Positions 31,243 to 38,649 of a stretch of DNA of 64,000 nt are shown piece by piece (position 1 is the stretch's first letter; each line of letters begins with the position of its first letter). Source of the DNA: Streptomyces sporangiiformans (GTDB lineage: Bacteria > Actinomycetota > Actinomycetes > Streptomycetales > Streptomycetaceae). Position numbers and translations under genes: made by a program. The DNA is taken from contig NZ_VCHX02000153.1 in assembly GCF_005768555.2 (NCBI RefSeq), forward strand, positions 62,001 through 126,000, written 5' to 3'. A model generated the notes under the pieces. It ran no database searches. It was given only the letters and a program-made list of their open reading frames with translations, and was not told the DNA's origin.

Positions 31243-31280
31243 CGCGAGGCCGCCCCCATTCTGCTGGGGACGGCCTCGCG
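31243..31280 (-). terminator. Hairpin between rpmG and hadA
   Basis: CGCGAGGCCG (31243-31252) pairs with CGGCCTCGCG (31271-31280), with further inner pairing of CCCCCA and TGGGGA. It starts 13 bp past the rpmG stop. There is no T-run. Confidence 0.7.
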
Positions 31281-31292
31281 TACGAGCCTGAT

Positions 31293-31457
31293 TTATCGCG
31301 TTTCGCGGTGCGCGGTGTGCGCGTTGCAACGCGGGCAGTGCTTCTTCATCTCAAGACGGTCCGGGTTGTTACGCCGGTTCTTCTTGGTGATGTAGTTCCG
31401 CTCCTTGCACTCCACGCAGGCCAGCGTGATCTTCGGGCGGACGTCGGTGGCAGCCAC
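31293..31457 (-). CDS. rpmG: 50S ribosomal protein L33 (zinc-binding type)
   Basis: A 54-residue ribosomal protein starting at GTG 31457 ([20 protein letters not shown]) after AAGGAG. Two CxxC pairs, CVECK and CPRCN, form the zinc ribbon of the C+ form; zinc-free paralogues lack them and are usually Zur-controlled elsewhere in Streptomyces. The next minus-strand genes are hadA and hadB. Confidence 0.96.
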   Translation of the reverse strand: MAATDVRPKITLACVECKERNYITKKNRRNNPDRLEMKKHCPRCNAHTAHRETR

Positions 31458-31504
31458 GTGAGTGCTCCTTGACGAACGGATGGGACAGGGTTTAACGCAC
31501 AGAC

Positions 31505-31549
31505 ATAAAAGAGTAGCCGATCGAAGGACCGACCCCACAATCGGCTACT
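31505..31549 (-). terminator. Intrinsic terminator after the tRNA-Met gene
   Basis: AGTAGCCGAT (31512-31521) pairs with ATCGGCTACT (31540-31549). The minus-strand transcript then has CTTTTATG. It begins 6 bp past the tRNA-Met 3' end. Confidence 0.8.
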
Positions 31550-31554
31550 GTCAG

Positions 31555-31627
31555 TAGCGGTGACCGGACTTGAACCGGTGACACAGCGATTATGAGCCGC
31601 TTGCTCTACCGACTGAGCTACACCGCT
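31555..31627 (-). tRNA. tRNA-Met (CAT anticodon)
   Basis: 73-nt cloverleaf on the minus strand. Acceptor AGCGGTG pairs with CACCGCT, discriminator A. The D-arm begins TAGCTCAGTCGG, the anticodon loop in CGGCTCATAATCG shows CAT, and the T-arm is CCGGTTCAAGTCCGG. The 3' CCA is not encoded. The A1-T72 pair points to the elongator rather than the initiator type. Confidence 0.93.
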
Positions 31628-31673
31628 GCGATGCGATCGGGCCCCGCCTCGCGGCGGGAACCTCTCGCACCAG

Positions 31674-31746
31674 AGCCCCAATACGGAATCGAACCGTAGA
31701 CCTTCTCCTTACCATGGAGACGCTCTGCCGACTGAGCTATTGGGGC
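31674..31746 (-). tRNA. tRNA-Thr (GGT anticodon)
   Basis: 73-nt cloverleaf on the minus strand. Acceptor GCCCCAA pairs with TTGGGGC; the anticodon stem TCTCC/GGAGA encloses ATGGTAA, giving GGT. The T-arm contains ACGGTTCGATTCCGT. It lies 46 bp upstream of tRNA-Met and is probably in the same transcript. Confidence 0.95.
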
Positions 31747-31990
31747 GAGCGATGAAGACATTACACGCTCGGCCACCGATCGCCCAAATCCGTTTCGCGG
31801 CACCTGCCCCACCCCGTTCCAGGACGTTCCCCTGCGCTTCCCAGGAGTTCCATCCGCTCCTCACACCCAGCGGACCACACCGGTACTACTATTCCGCTCC
31901 TCCTCGAAGCGCGCCGATCGCCATCCTAGGCTCGACTCACGCTGCGTGATCAGGTGTCCCTCTCCGCAGCCGCCGAGCCCCAGGAGCGCG

Positions 31991-33250
31991 ATGCCCGACA
32001 GTCAGCCGCCGCAGCCCCCTCCCTCGTCCCCCTCGCCGGGCCCAGGCGAGGGCTCCGCACTGCTGCTGTGCGGTGCGCGGCTGACCGACGGCCGGACCGT
32101 GGACGTGCGGCTGGGCGGCGGGCGCATCGAGGCGGTCGGTACCGCCGGCAGCCTCCACGCGCACGCCGCGCGCGTGGACCTCGCCGGCTATCTGCTCCTT
32201 CCGGCCCCCGCGGAGGCGCACGCCCACAGCGACACGGCCCTGTCGGCCGACGGCGACGGTCCGGTCTCGTACGACGGTCAGGACGTCCAGCGCCGTACGA
32301 CCGAGGCCGCGCTGCTGCAACTCGGACACGGGGCCACGGCGTTGCGCTCACATGTGCACGTGGGCGATGTGCAGGGGCTCGGCGCGCTGACGGCGGTGCT
32401 CCGGGCGCGGCGGGCGCTGCGGGGCCTCGTCGAGCTGACGGCGGTGGCGATGCCGCGGGTACTGACCGGGCTCGCCGGGGCCGAAGGGCTGGCGATACTG
32501 CGGGACGCGATGAAAATGGGCGCCTCCGTGGTGGGCGGCTGTCCGGATCTCGACCCCGACCCGACGGGGTACGTGGAGGCGGTCCTGGAGGTCGCGTCGG
32601 AGCACGGCTGCCCGGTCGATCTGCATACGGACGGTGACGATCCGGCGCGGCTCACGCGGTTCGCGGCCATGGCGGGCGGGCTGCGACCGGGGGTGACGCT
32701 CGGTCCGTGCGGCGCTCTCGGCCGGCTGCCCTTCGAGACGGTGACGCGGGCGGCGGATCAGCTCGCCGCGGCCGGAGTGACCGTGGTCTGCCTGCCGCAG
32801 GGCGGCTGCTCGGGAGTCGACCGGCGCGGGACGGCTCCCGTACGACTGCTGCAGGCGGCCGGGGTGCGTGTCGCGGCGGGCAGCGGGGCGATGAGGGACC
32901 TGTCGAATCCTGTGGGGCGCGGAGATCCGCTGGAAGCGGCGTACCTGCTGGCCTCGCGCTACGGGCTGCGCCCCGAGCACGCCTACACCGCGGTCAGCTC
33001 GTCGGCACGGGCGTTGCTGGGGCTGCCCGAGGTGCGTGTGGAGGCGGGTTTCCCGGCCGAGCTGCTCGCCGTACGCGGCGACCGGCTCTCGGGGGCGCTG
33101 GCACTGGCGTACAGCCGGATCGTGGTGCACCGGGGTCGGGTGGTGGCGCGGACGAGCGCGGTGCGCGAGTACTGCGGGTCGGCTGCGGCTGTGGCGTTGG
33201 ACCTGCCTCGGCAGGGGCGGGCCGGGGACCATCTTGAGGGGCCGTCCTGA
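31991..33250 (+). CDS. Cytosine-deaminase-like amidohydrolase with degenerate active site
   Basis: A 419-residue protein from ATG 31991 (AGGAG 5 bp upstream), with a Pro-rich N-terminus. It follows the cytosine-deaminase/amidohydrolase plan: LLLCGARLTDGRTVDVRLGG start, metal motif EAHAHSDTAL, VDLHTDGDDP, and a late GSGAMRDLSNPVGRGDP segment. Compared with E. coli CodA (HxH; HCDE; H246; D313), only the first HxH and the next His remain: the Glu is Gly (HTDG), the third His region reads LGPCGALG, and the last Asp is Gly (GSGAMRD). It may therefore be catalytically dead or altered. It is transcribed away from the tRNA genes. Family call is good; function is open. Confidence 0.75.
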   Translation: MPDSQPPQPPPSSPSPGPGEGSALLLCGARLTDGRTVDVRLGGGRIEAVGTAGSLHAHAARVDLAGYLLLPAPAEAHAHSDTALSADGDGPVSYDGQDVQRRTTEAALLQLGHGATALRSHVHVGDVQGLGALTAVLRARRALRGLVELTAVAMPRVLTGLAGAEGLAILRDAMKMGASVVGGCPDLDPDPTGYVEAVLEVASEHGCPVDLHTDGDDPARLTRFAAMAGGLRPGVTLGPCGALGRLPFETVTRAADQLAAAGVTVVCLPQGGCSGVDRRGTAPVRLLQAAGVRVAAGSGAMRDLSNPVGRGDPLEAAYLLASRYGLRPEHAYTAVSSSARALLGLPEVRVEAGFPAELLAVRGDRLSGALALAYSRIVVHRGRVVARTSAVREYCGSAAAVALDLPRQGRAGDHLEGPS

Positions 33251-33274
33251 AGGCCATCTTGAAGGGCCGTCCTG
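33229..33274. repeat. 25-bp-period direct repeat over a stop codon
   Basis: A 21-bp segment at 33229-33249 recurs at 33254-33274 with one difference. It covers the end and stop of the amidohydrolase gene, so the gene's last codons were probably shaped by a small duplication. Confidence 0.85.
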
Positions 33275-33290
33275 GGGGCTTTGGGCCGGG

Positions 33291-33371
33291 GCACGCGCGC
33301 GTGTGGGGGTTTTCAGGGCCCACGCGCGCGTGGAGGCCTTCGGGGGTTTTAGGCATCCACGCGCGCGCGCC
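33291..33371. repeat. Three CACGCGCGCG palindromic repeats
   Basis: CACGCGCGCGTG occurs at 33292-33303 and 33321-33332, and CACGCGCGCGCGC at 33358-33370. They are separated by G-rich stretches ending in GGGGGTTTT. The region lies between the amidohydrolase stop and the convergent lipoprotein stop, so one copy could act as a terminator. A similar run occurs near 40089. Confidence 0.75.
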
Positions 33372-33420
33372 GGGGCTTTCAGCTGTCACCGACGGTGACT
33401 GTTTCCTGTGTTTCCTGCCG

Positions 33421-34452
33421 TCAGAAACCGCCGGGCAGCATCCCGCCCGTGAACGGGTTGCCGGGGCCCGCGAACTCCCCCGCGGGCACCTCGGTGGCGT
33501 CGGAGGGGGCGCTGACGTCGGCGGCCTCGCCGAACGTGAGCACCAGCGGGAGCCTTGCGCCCTTCGCGTCCTCCGCGAGGGCGGCGAGGTCGACGGAGAC
33601 GCGGGTCAGGTCGCCGTTCTTCAAGGAGAAGTCGACGGCTATCTTCTTGTCCGGGGCGTCCTTGAGGTCCTTGCCGGTGGGCAGTTCGGTGCCCGCCGGG
33701 AGGTCGTCGGCCAGCGGCCGGAGCTTGTCGAAGACACCCGTGAGCAGGTGGCGGAACGAGGCCTTGGCGATGATCCGTTCGGTGCCGTCGCTGCCTTCCT
33801 TGCTGCTGAAGGTGACCTCACGCGCGAAGACACCGCGTACGGCCTTCAGGATCTTCTGCTGGGTCTTGGTGTCGATCTCGCCGGATCCCGAGGCGCCCTT
33901 CCCCGACGTCTCGAGCTCGTTGTTGTCGACCTTGACCCACTTGCCCTCGAGAATCCTCTTGAACTCCTTCTCGCCCTCGGGGAGTTCATCGGCCGTGGGG
34001 AACGGGAAGCCCATCACGTCGCTGAGCGCCTTCATGTCGGCGCGGTAGTACGTGAAGTCGCCGACAGCCCGGTACTCGACCAGGACGCCGTCGGCCCCGG
34101 AGATCCGCATGCCCGTACCCACGAGGTCCTTCTCGCCCGAGTCGGCGAGCGGCTTCTTCGACTCGACGGACACCGTGACCCGCATCCCCGTGAGGAACTT
34201 CGCGAGCTCGGGCGGCAGTTCCTCACCCGGATCAGCCTCCCCGGCCAGCTTCGTGAGCGCGGATGGTTCGGCGTCGAGCGCCAACTCGAAGGAGAGCGAC
34301 TTCTTTTCGCCGAGTGCCTCGACGGCGTGGTCGACCTTCTGCCCGGCGGTGAGGTTCTCGACCGTGCCGCAGGCGGCCGCTCCGGCGAACAGGACAGCGG
34401 TGCAGCCGACCGCGGTGAGTGGCTTGCGTAGGGCGGTCATGGCAGGGGTCAT
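33421..34452 (-). CDS. Secreted lipoprotein, LppX/LprG-like (third copy)
   Basis: A 343-residue predicted lipoprotein starting MTPAMTALRKPLTAVGCTAV; ATG 34440 is an alternative. The signal peptide ends in FAGAAAC, a lipobox. The mature part is beta-rich with repeated charged strands (VEYRAVGDFTYYRADMKAL; WVKVDNNEL; IAVDFSLKNGDLTRVSVDLA) and recalls the two lipoproteins at 18897-20772, though similarity by eye is weak. GAAGGAG lies 15 bp before ATG 34452, a poor fit. Partners are not visible. Confidence 0.7.
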   Translation of the reverse strand: MTPAMTALRKPLTAVGCTAVLFAGAAACGTVENLTAGQKVDHAVEALGEKKSLSFELALDAEPSALTKLAGEADPGEELPPELAKFLTGMRVTVSVESKKPLADSGEKDLVGTGMRISGADGVLVEYRAVGDFTYYRADMKALSDVMGFPFPTADELPEGEKEFKRILEGKWVKVDNNELETSGKGASGSGEIDTKTQQKILKAVRGVFAREVTFSSKEGSDGTERIIAKASFRHLLTGVFDKLRPLADDLPAGTELPTGKDLKDAPDKKIAVDFSLKNGDLTRVSVDLAALAEDAKGARLPLVLTFGEAADVSAPSDATEVPAGEFAGPGNPFTGGMLPGGF

Positions 34453-34602
34453 GGCGGTGATGACGGTCTCCTTCGGACGCAGCGCGGCGTCGCCCTCGTG
34501 ACTGAGTGATCGTTCTGGTACCTCATCGATCGATCAGGAGACTCATGAGTTATCCACAGGGTTGTGCGGCACGTGTGGGCGTCCGGGCGTACGGTCGGAA
34601 AC

Positions 34603-35259
34603 ATGCGCATTGTTATCGCTGGAGGTCATGGTCAGATCGCGCTGCGGCTGGAGCGACTGCTCGCCGCGCGCGGTGACGAGGTAGCGGGAATCATCCGCCG
34701 GCCCGAGCAGGGCGACGATCTGCGGGCGGCCGGAGCCGAGCCGATCCTGTGCGATCTGGAGTCGGCCTCGGTCGAGGAGGTCGCCGCGCATCTGCAGGGC
34801 GCGGACGCCGCGGTCTTCGCGGCGGGCGCGGGCCCGGGCAGCGGCGCGGCCCGCAAGGACACCGTGGACCGGGGTGCCGCGGTCCTCTTCGCGGATGCCG
34901 CGGTGCGGACCGGGGTGCGCCGGTATGTGGTGGTGTCGTCGATGGGCGCGGACCCCTCGCACCCCGGGGACGACGTCTTCGACGTGTACTTGCGCGCCAA
35001 GGGCCAGGCCGATGCGTACATCCGCGGGTTCAAGAGCCTGGACTGGACGATCCTGCGCCCCGGAATGCTGACGAACGACGCCGGCACCGGTCTCGTACGC
35101 CTGGAGGCCTCCACGGGGCGCGGCCCCATCCCGCGCGACGACGTCGCGGCCGTCCTCGCCGAGCTGGTGGACACATCCGCGACGGCCGGGCTGACACTGG
35201 AGCTGATCAGCGGGTCGGTGCCGGTTTCCGTGGCGGTGAAATCGGTGGCGGGAAACTGA
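34603..35259 (+). CDS. NAD(P)-binding Rossmann-fold (atypical SDR/NmrA-like) protein
   Basis: A 218-residue protein from ATG 34603. It begins with a dinucleotide-binding strand-loop MRIVIAGGHGQIALRLERLL, a form of GxxGxxG, and has DAAVFAAGAG, VVVSSMGAD, then YLRAKGQADAYIRGFKSLDW and TILRPGMLTND, the YxxxK-like pattern and following helix of atypical short-chain dehydrogenases (SDR a5, NAD(P)H-binding). Function could be reductase or sensor. A small NTF2-like gene follows 37 bp later on the same strand. Confidence 0.85.
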   Translation: MRIVIAGGHGQIALRLERLLAARGDEVAGIIRRPEQGDDLRAAGAEPILCDLESASVEEVAAHLQGADAAVFAAGAGPGSGAARKDTVDRGAAVLFADAAVRTGVRRYVVVSSMGADPSHPGDDVFDVYLRAKGQADAYIRGFKSLDWTILRPGMLTNDAGTGLVRLEASTGRGPIPRDDVAAVLAELVDTSATAGLTLELISGSVPVSVAVKSVAGN

Positions 35260-35296
35260 GGAGACGGCCGCCGGCCCGAGCCGAGGAGTTGTTGTC

Positions 35297-35674
35297 GTGT
35301 CCGTCGAGGTTCCCGCCGCGCAGGAGTCCCTGCTGCTGAAGATGTACGAGATCTTCAGCACCGATGAACGCGACGCGTTCGTCCCGTACTGCCTGGCCCC
35401 GGACGTGGACTGGCCGAACGTCGCCGACGGGGTGCGGTTGCACGGCCACGCCGAGGTACGCGCCTACTGGGCGGCGCAGTTCGAGACCATGCACCCTCTC
35501 GTACGGCTGGAGGGGCTGCGCCTGGACGAGGACGGGCACCGCGTGATCGCCACGGTACGTCCGGGGCTGCGGGACGAGGCGGGCGATCACTGGGCGGAGG
35601 AGCCGGTCGAGCATGTGTACCGGTTCGGCGCGGACGGTTTGGTGAGCCGGATGGACGTACGCCCGCCCTCGTGA
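35297..35674 (+). CDS. SnoaL/NTF2-like small protein
   Basis: A 125-residue protein starting at GTG 35297 (VSVEVPAAQESLLLKMYEIF) with GAGGAG 9 bp upstream. The pattern is that of the SnoaL/NTF2 fold: an N-terminal helix, APDVDWPNVADGVRLHGHAE, YWAAQFETMHPLVRL and a final strand VEHVYRFGADGLVSRMDVRP. Members include polyketide cyclases, isomerases and binding proteins; no catalytic residues are clear here. Probably co-transcribed with the SDR-like gene. Confidence 0.8.
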   Translation: MSVEVPAAQESLLLKMYEIFSTDERDAFVPYCLAPDVDWPNVADGVRLHGHAEVRAYWAAQFETMHPLVRLEGLRLDEDGHRVIATVRPGLRDEAGDHWAEEPVEHVYRFGADGLVSRMDVRPPS

Positions 35675-35716
35675 CCACGTGACCACGTGACCACGTGACC
35701 TCGTGTCCTCGTGATC
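35669..35716. repeat. Six-copy 8-bp tandem repeat (ACGTGACC/TCGTGACC)
   Basis: Units at 35669, 35677, 35685, 35693, 35701 and 35709: one TCGTGACC, three exact ACGTGACC, then TCGTGTCC and TCGTGATC. It spans the stop of the NTF2-like gene and touches the stop of the opposite-strand small gene. Confidence 0.9.
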
Positions 35717-35927
35717 AGAAGAGGGGGAGCTGGCCGGGGAACTCCGGTACGGCGTACCCGTCCAGCGCGGGCTGGGCCGCCCCGAGCGGCGCCTGCCTGC
35801 GCGATCCCGGACATGACACGAGCTCCCCGCTCTCACGCGTGCCAGGCGGATCGTGCCGCGCGAACCGCCCGGCGACGACGGCGATCTCGCGACGGCACTC
35901 GGGGCAGTTCCTGCGACGTGACGACAT
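35715..35927 (-). CDS. Small Cys-containing hypothetical protein
   Basis: A 70-residue protein with GC-rich third positions in its frame. It begins [20 protein letters not shown] with a CxxC pair and later has an [20 protein letters not shown] segment with His and Cys, a possible partial zinc ribbon. The end is [11 protein letters not shown] do not recognise a named family. ATG 35927 has GAGG three bases upstream. A second minus-strand frame (35833-36075) with similar codon bias overlaps it, so the true gene model here is uncertain. Confidence 0.45.
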   Translation of the reverse strand: MSSRRRNCPECRREIAVVAGRFARHDPPGTRESGELVSCPGSRRQAPLGAAQPALDGYAVPEFPGQLPLF

Positions 35928-36097
35928 ACACCTCAGCGTACGAAGCCAGGACGGCAGCGAGCGCACGACTCGGCTCCCTCGCCTTCGCCTTCGCGGTCCG
36001 CTCGGTCCGCAGCACGTCCACGCTCCCGCGCACCGCGTCCCGTACCGCCGGCCGTCCCGATCGCCGTCCCCACACGAACGGAATCCACGCGCATACG

Positions 36098-36139
36098 AAG
36101 AAACCCCCTCCGGTCTGCGTTCTCGCAGATCAGAGAGGG
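36098..36139 (-). terminator. Terminator after tRNA-Tyr
   Basis: On the minus strand CCCTCTC...CTGCG-AGAA-CGCAG...GAGGG forms a bulged stem followed by GTTTCTT. It begins 12 bp past the tRNA-Tyr 3' end. Confidence 0.65.
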
Positions 36140-36151
36140 TCTCTCTCAGCG

Positions 36152-36233
36152 TGGCGGCGCCAGGATTCGAACCTGGGAAGGCTGAGCCGGCAGATTTACA
36201 GTCTGCTCCCTTTGGCCGCTCGGGCACACCGCC
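36152..36233 (-). tRNA. tRNA-Tyr (GTA anticodon)
   Basis: 82-nt class II tRNA on the minus strand with a long variable arm. Acceptor GGCGGTG pairs with CGCCGCC, discriminator A. The anticodon stem-loop CAGACTGTAAATCTG gives GTA, and the T-arm is CCAGGTTCGAATCCTGG. From memory, the integrative plasmid SLP1 of S. coelicolor integrates into a tRNA-Tyr gene; here the gene is followed by a terminator and no element. Confidence 0.95.
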
Positions 36234-36457
36234 GGGGTCGCTGCCCGTCGAACCGCCTTGCGGCGGTGCTCCGTGGCAACGACGTAAACGATACCCGATG
36301 CCCCGGGGTGCTTCGCCACCCGGTTGATCGGCGCTCGGGGGGTGCTGGGTGGCTAGGCTTATGCGGATGCGGCCCGGGCATTGCGCCGGGCTCGGCGGCC
36401 ACCCCACGCACGCCGACACGCACCCGATACGCACCCCGATACAAGGAGCCACAGGAC

Positions 36458-36946
36458 ATGGCCGACTCCAGTTTCGACATCGTCTCGAAGGTCGAGCGGC
36501 AGGAGGTCGACAACGCCCTCAACCAGGCCGCCAAGGAGATCTCGCAGCGCTACGACTTCAAGAACGTGGGCGCCTCCATCTCCTGGTCCGGCGAGAAGAT
36601 CCTGATGGAGGCGAACTCGGAGGATCGGGTCAAGGCCATCCTCGACGTCTTCCAGTCCAAGCTGATCAAGCGCGGCATCTCCCTCAAGGCGCTGGACGCG
36701 GGCGAGCCGCAGCTCTCCGGCAAGGAGTACAAGATCTTCGCCTCGATCGAGGAGGGAATCTCCCAGGAGAACGCGAAGAAGGTCGCGAAGATCATTCGCG
36801 ACGAGGGCCCGAAGGGCGTGAAGGCCCAGGTGCAGGGCGAGGAGCTGCGGGTCAGCTCGAAGAGCCGCGACGACCTGCAGACCGTGATCTCCCTGCTGAA
36901 GGGCAAGGACTTCGACTTCGCCCTGCAGTTCGTCAACTACCGGTGA
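36458..36946 (+). CDS. YajQ-family nucleotide-binding protein
   Basis: A 162-residue protein from ATG 36458, with AAGGAG 9 bp upstream. It matches the YajQ family throughout: [74 protein letters not shown] and FALQFVNYR at the end. Family members have two RNA-binding-like folds; the Xanthomonas homologue binds cyclic di-GMP. Role in Streptomyces is not established. It ends in a strong terminator. Confidence 0.95.
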   Translation: MADSSFDIVSKVERQEVDNALNQAAKEISQRYDFKNVGASISWSGEKILMEANSEDRVKAILDVFQSKLIKRGISLKALDAGEPQLSGKEYKIFASIEEGISQENAKKVAKIIRDEGPKGVKAQVQGEELRVSSKSRDDLQTVISLLKGKDFDFALQFVNYR

Positions 36947-36970
36947 TCTCGCGCTTGTTTGCGCGTACCA

Positions 36971-37004
36971 GGAAGGGTGGGCACCCGACGGTGCCCACCC
37001 TTCC
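36971..37004 (+). terminator. Hairpin terminator after yajQ
   Basis: GGAAGGGTGGGCAC (36971-36984) pairs perfectly with GTGCCCACCCTTCC (36991-37004) around a short loop, 24 bp past the yajQ stop. It is also 30 bp from the stop of the convergent membrane protein gene, so it may serve both. Confidence 0.88.
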
Positions 37005-37034
37005 TGCCTGCTGGCTGCGGTCCCAGGGGTGCGC

Positions 37035-37301
37035 TCAGTTGCGCGAGTTGCCGAACAGGAGGCGGTAGACGATCAGGAGGGCGAGCGAGCCGCCGATCGC
37101 GGCGGCCCAGGTCGCGCCGTCGTAGAACTCCTTGGTGATCGGGTGGTCCAGCCAGCGGGCGGATATCCAGCCGCCGATGAACGCGCCCGCGATGCCGATG
37201 AGGGTCGTGCCGATGAAGCCGCCGGGGTCACGGCCCGGCAGCAGGAACTTGGCGATGGCTCCGGCCAGCAGCCCCAGAATGATCCAGCTGATGATGCCCA
37301 T
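37035..37301 (-). CDS. GlsB/YeaQ/YmgE-family small membrane protein
   Basis: An 88-residue membrane protein from ATG 37301 (MGIISWIILGLLAGAIAKFL). Three hydrophobic helices and the Gly-rich GRDPGGFIGTTLIGIAGAFI segment are characteristic of the GlsB/transglycosylase-associated family (PF04226), linked to stress response but without known activity. An upstream frame reaching 37469 lacks support. Confidence 0.88.
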   Translation of the reverse strand: MGIISWIILGLLAGAIAKFLLPGRDPGGFIGTTLIGIAGAFIGGWISARWLDHPITKEFYDGATWAAAIGGSLALLIVYRLLFGNSRN

Positions 37302-37499
37302 GCCGTAAACCTGCCCCTCTGTGCTGTGCCCGTGCTGTGATCTTGCTCTCGTCAGGCTTTGTTCTTGCCGCTCTGGTGCCGCTGCGTGGCTGTGTCTGTG
37401 CCGCGGTTCTTGCCTGTTCGTACTTGCTGTCGTTGGGAAGGACGCCGTGGCGGCGTCGGCCGGTTGCACTGATCAGTGGCGTGGACACCGCGCCGGCGC

Positions 37500-38636
37500 T
37501 CAGGCGAGCCGGACGTCGATGCCGCCGCCCGCAAGGAATGCGAGCAACTCCTCGAAGGTCGCCGGACGGTCGTCGGTGCGCGGAATGAGGCCGAGGCAGA
37601 GGCGGGCGACCTGCGCCTCGTGCCAGAGCAGGCTGAAGGGCCGCCTGGCACCCCAGCGGCCGCGGAGGCAGTCGTCGAGGGCGCTGAGGCCCCAGCCGAA
37701 GTACCCACCGGGGCCGTTGACGGCTTCGCCGAGCGCACAGAAGAAGCCGGCCTGGTCGGTGATGTGCCGCCCGTCGAGGTGGTACGTGGTGCCGGGCGGC
37801 GCATCGGGTGCGGAGGCGTCCCGGTTCTCCCGAGCGGTGTCGAGCCAGAAGGCGCGGCCCGCCTCGCCGCACCGCGCCCACAGGTTGGGCTCGGACGGGC
37901 GCCCCTCGTCCCACAGCTCCCAGACTTCCTGGGCCGCGGCCGGTGGCCGCTCGGACCAGGGTTCCAGCGTGAGGTCCACCAGGCCGCGGCCACGGCCGGA
38001 CGGGATCCATGCGATGAGCTCGCCCTCGACGGCGGACTGAACGGTGCGGCCGGTCGCGTCGAGGCGTACCAGCTTGGCGTGGCCGAGGTCCTCCTCCCCC
38101 GCTTCCAGCGCCGTGCGCAGGGCTCCGCGCGGGGAACAGCCGAGCAGCCGTACGGACGGTTCGACGAGGTCCGGCTGGTCCTGGACGAACGCCAAGTCCC
38201 GGCAGCTGCCGCTCGGCTCGTTCCGCGCGCCCAGCAGCCGGTAGCCCGGGGAGAGCGGCGGGCACTGCGGATAGTCGAACGCGTTGTGCGGGGACTCGCG
38301 GGCTTCGATCGTGATGTCGCGCAGCGACAGATCACGCGCGCACGGGCGGTCCCCGAGGACGCGTACGTCCTCCAGGTACCACTCTTCGACGCGCTCGCCC
38401 TTCTTGTCGAGGATCTCCAGGGCGAGGAAGCCGAGGGGCGCCGAACCCGCGGCACGCGCGCGTGTGACGGCGGTACTCAACCCGCCTTCGGGCGCGCAGC
38501 CGAGCAGCTCGTACGTCCCGCGCGTTGGGGGCCGCGGATCGCCGAAGAGGTTCTCGGCGTCCGCGCAGAGGGCCCAGACGTCGTCCTCCTCGGCGTCGAT
38601 GTCATACGCCGCCAACGCGTACTTCGGCTGCCGCAC
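37500..38636 (-). CDS. Barstar-domain protein with internal repeats
   Basis: A 378-residue protein. The C-terminal 90 residues are barstar-like (ribonuclease inhibitor): TTYHLDGRHITDQAGFFCAL, NGPGGYFGWGLSALDDCL, PFSLLWHEAQ and ATFEELLAFLA, which is the fold order of the barnase inhibitor. The N-terminal part has at least two related units with YELLGCAPEGGL and VRLLGCSPRGAL, and a third degenerate one. No barnase-like nuclease gene is visible nearby. GTG 38636 has no strong ribosome binding site. It may be an orphan immunity protein. The domain call is confident, the role is not. Confidence 0.75.
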   Translation of the reverse strand: MRQPKYALAAYDIDAEEDDVWALCADAENLFGDPRPPTRGTYELLGCAPEGGLSTAVTRARAAGSAPLGFLALEILDKKGERVEEWYLEDVRVLGDRPCARDLSLRDITIEARESPHNAFDYPQCPPLSPGYRLLGARNEPSGSCRDLAFVQDQPDLVEPSVRLLGCSPRGALRTALEAGEEDLGHAKLVRLDATGRTVQSAVEGELIAWIPSGRGRGLVDLTLEPWSERPPAAAQEVWELWDEGRPSEPNLWARCGEAGRAFWLDTARENRDASAPDAPPGTTYHLDGRHITDQAGFFCALGEAVNGPGGYFGWGLSALDDCLRGRWGARRPFSLLWHEAQVARLCLGLIPRTDDRPATFEELLAFLAGGGIDVRLA

Positions 38637-38649
38637 CCCCGGCGCCGCT

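Noticed and set aside
35669-35716. Short CRISPR-like array
   Set aside because: The unit is only 8 bp with no spacers, so it is a simple tandem repeat.
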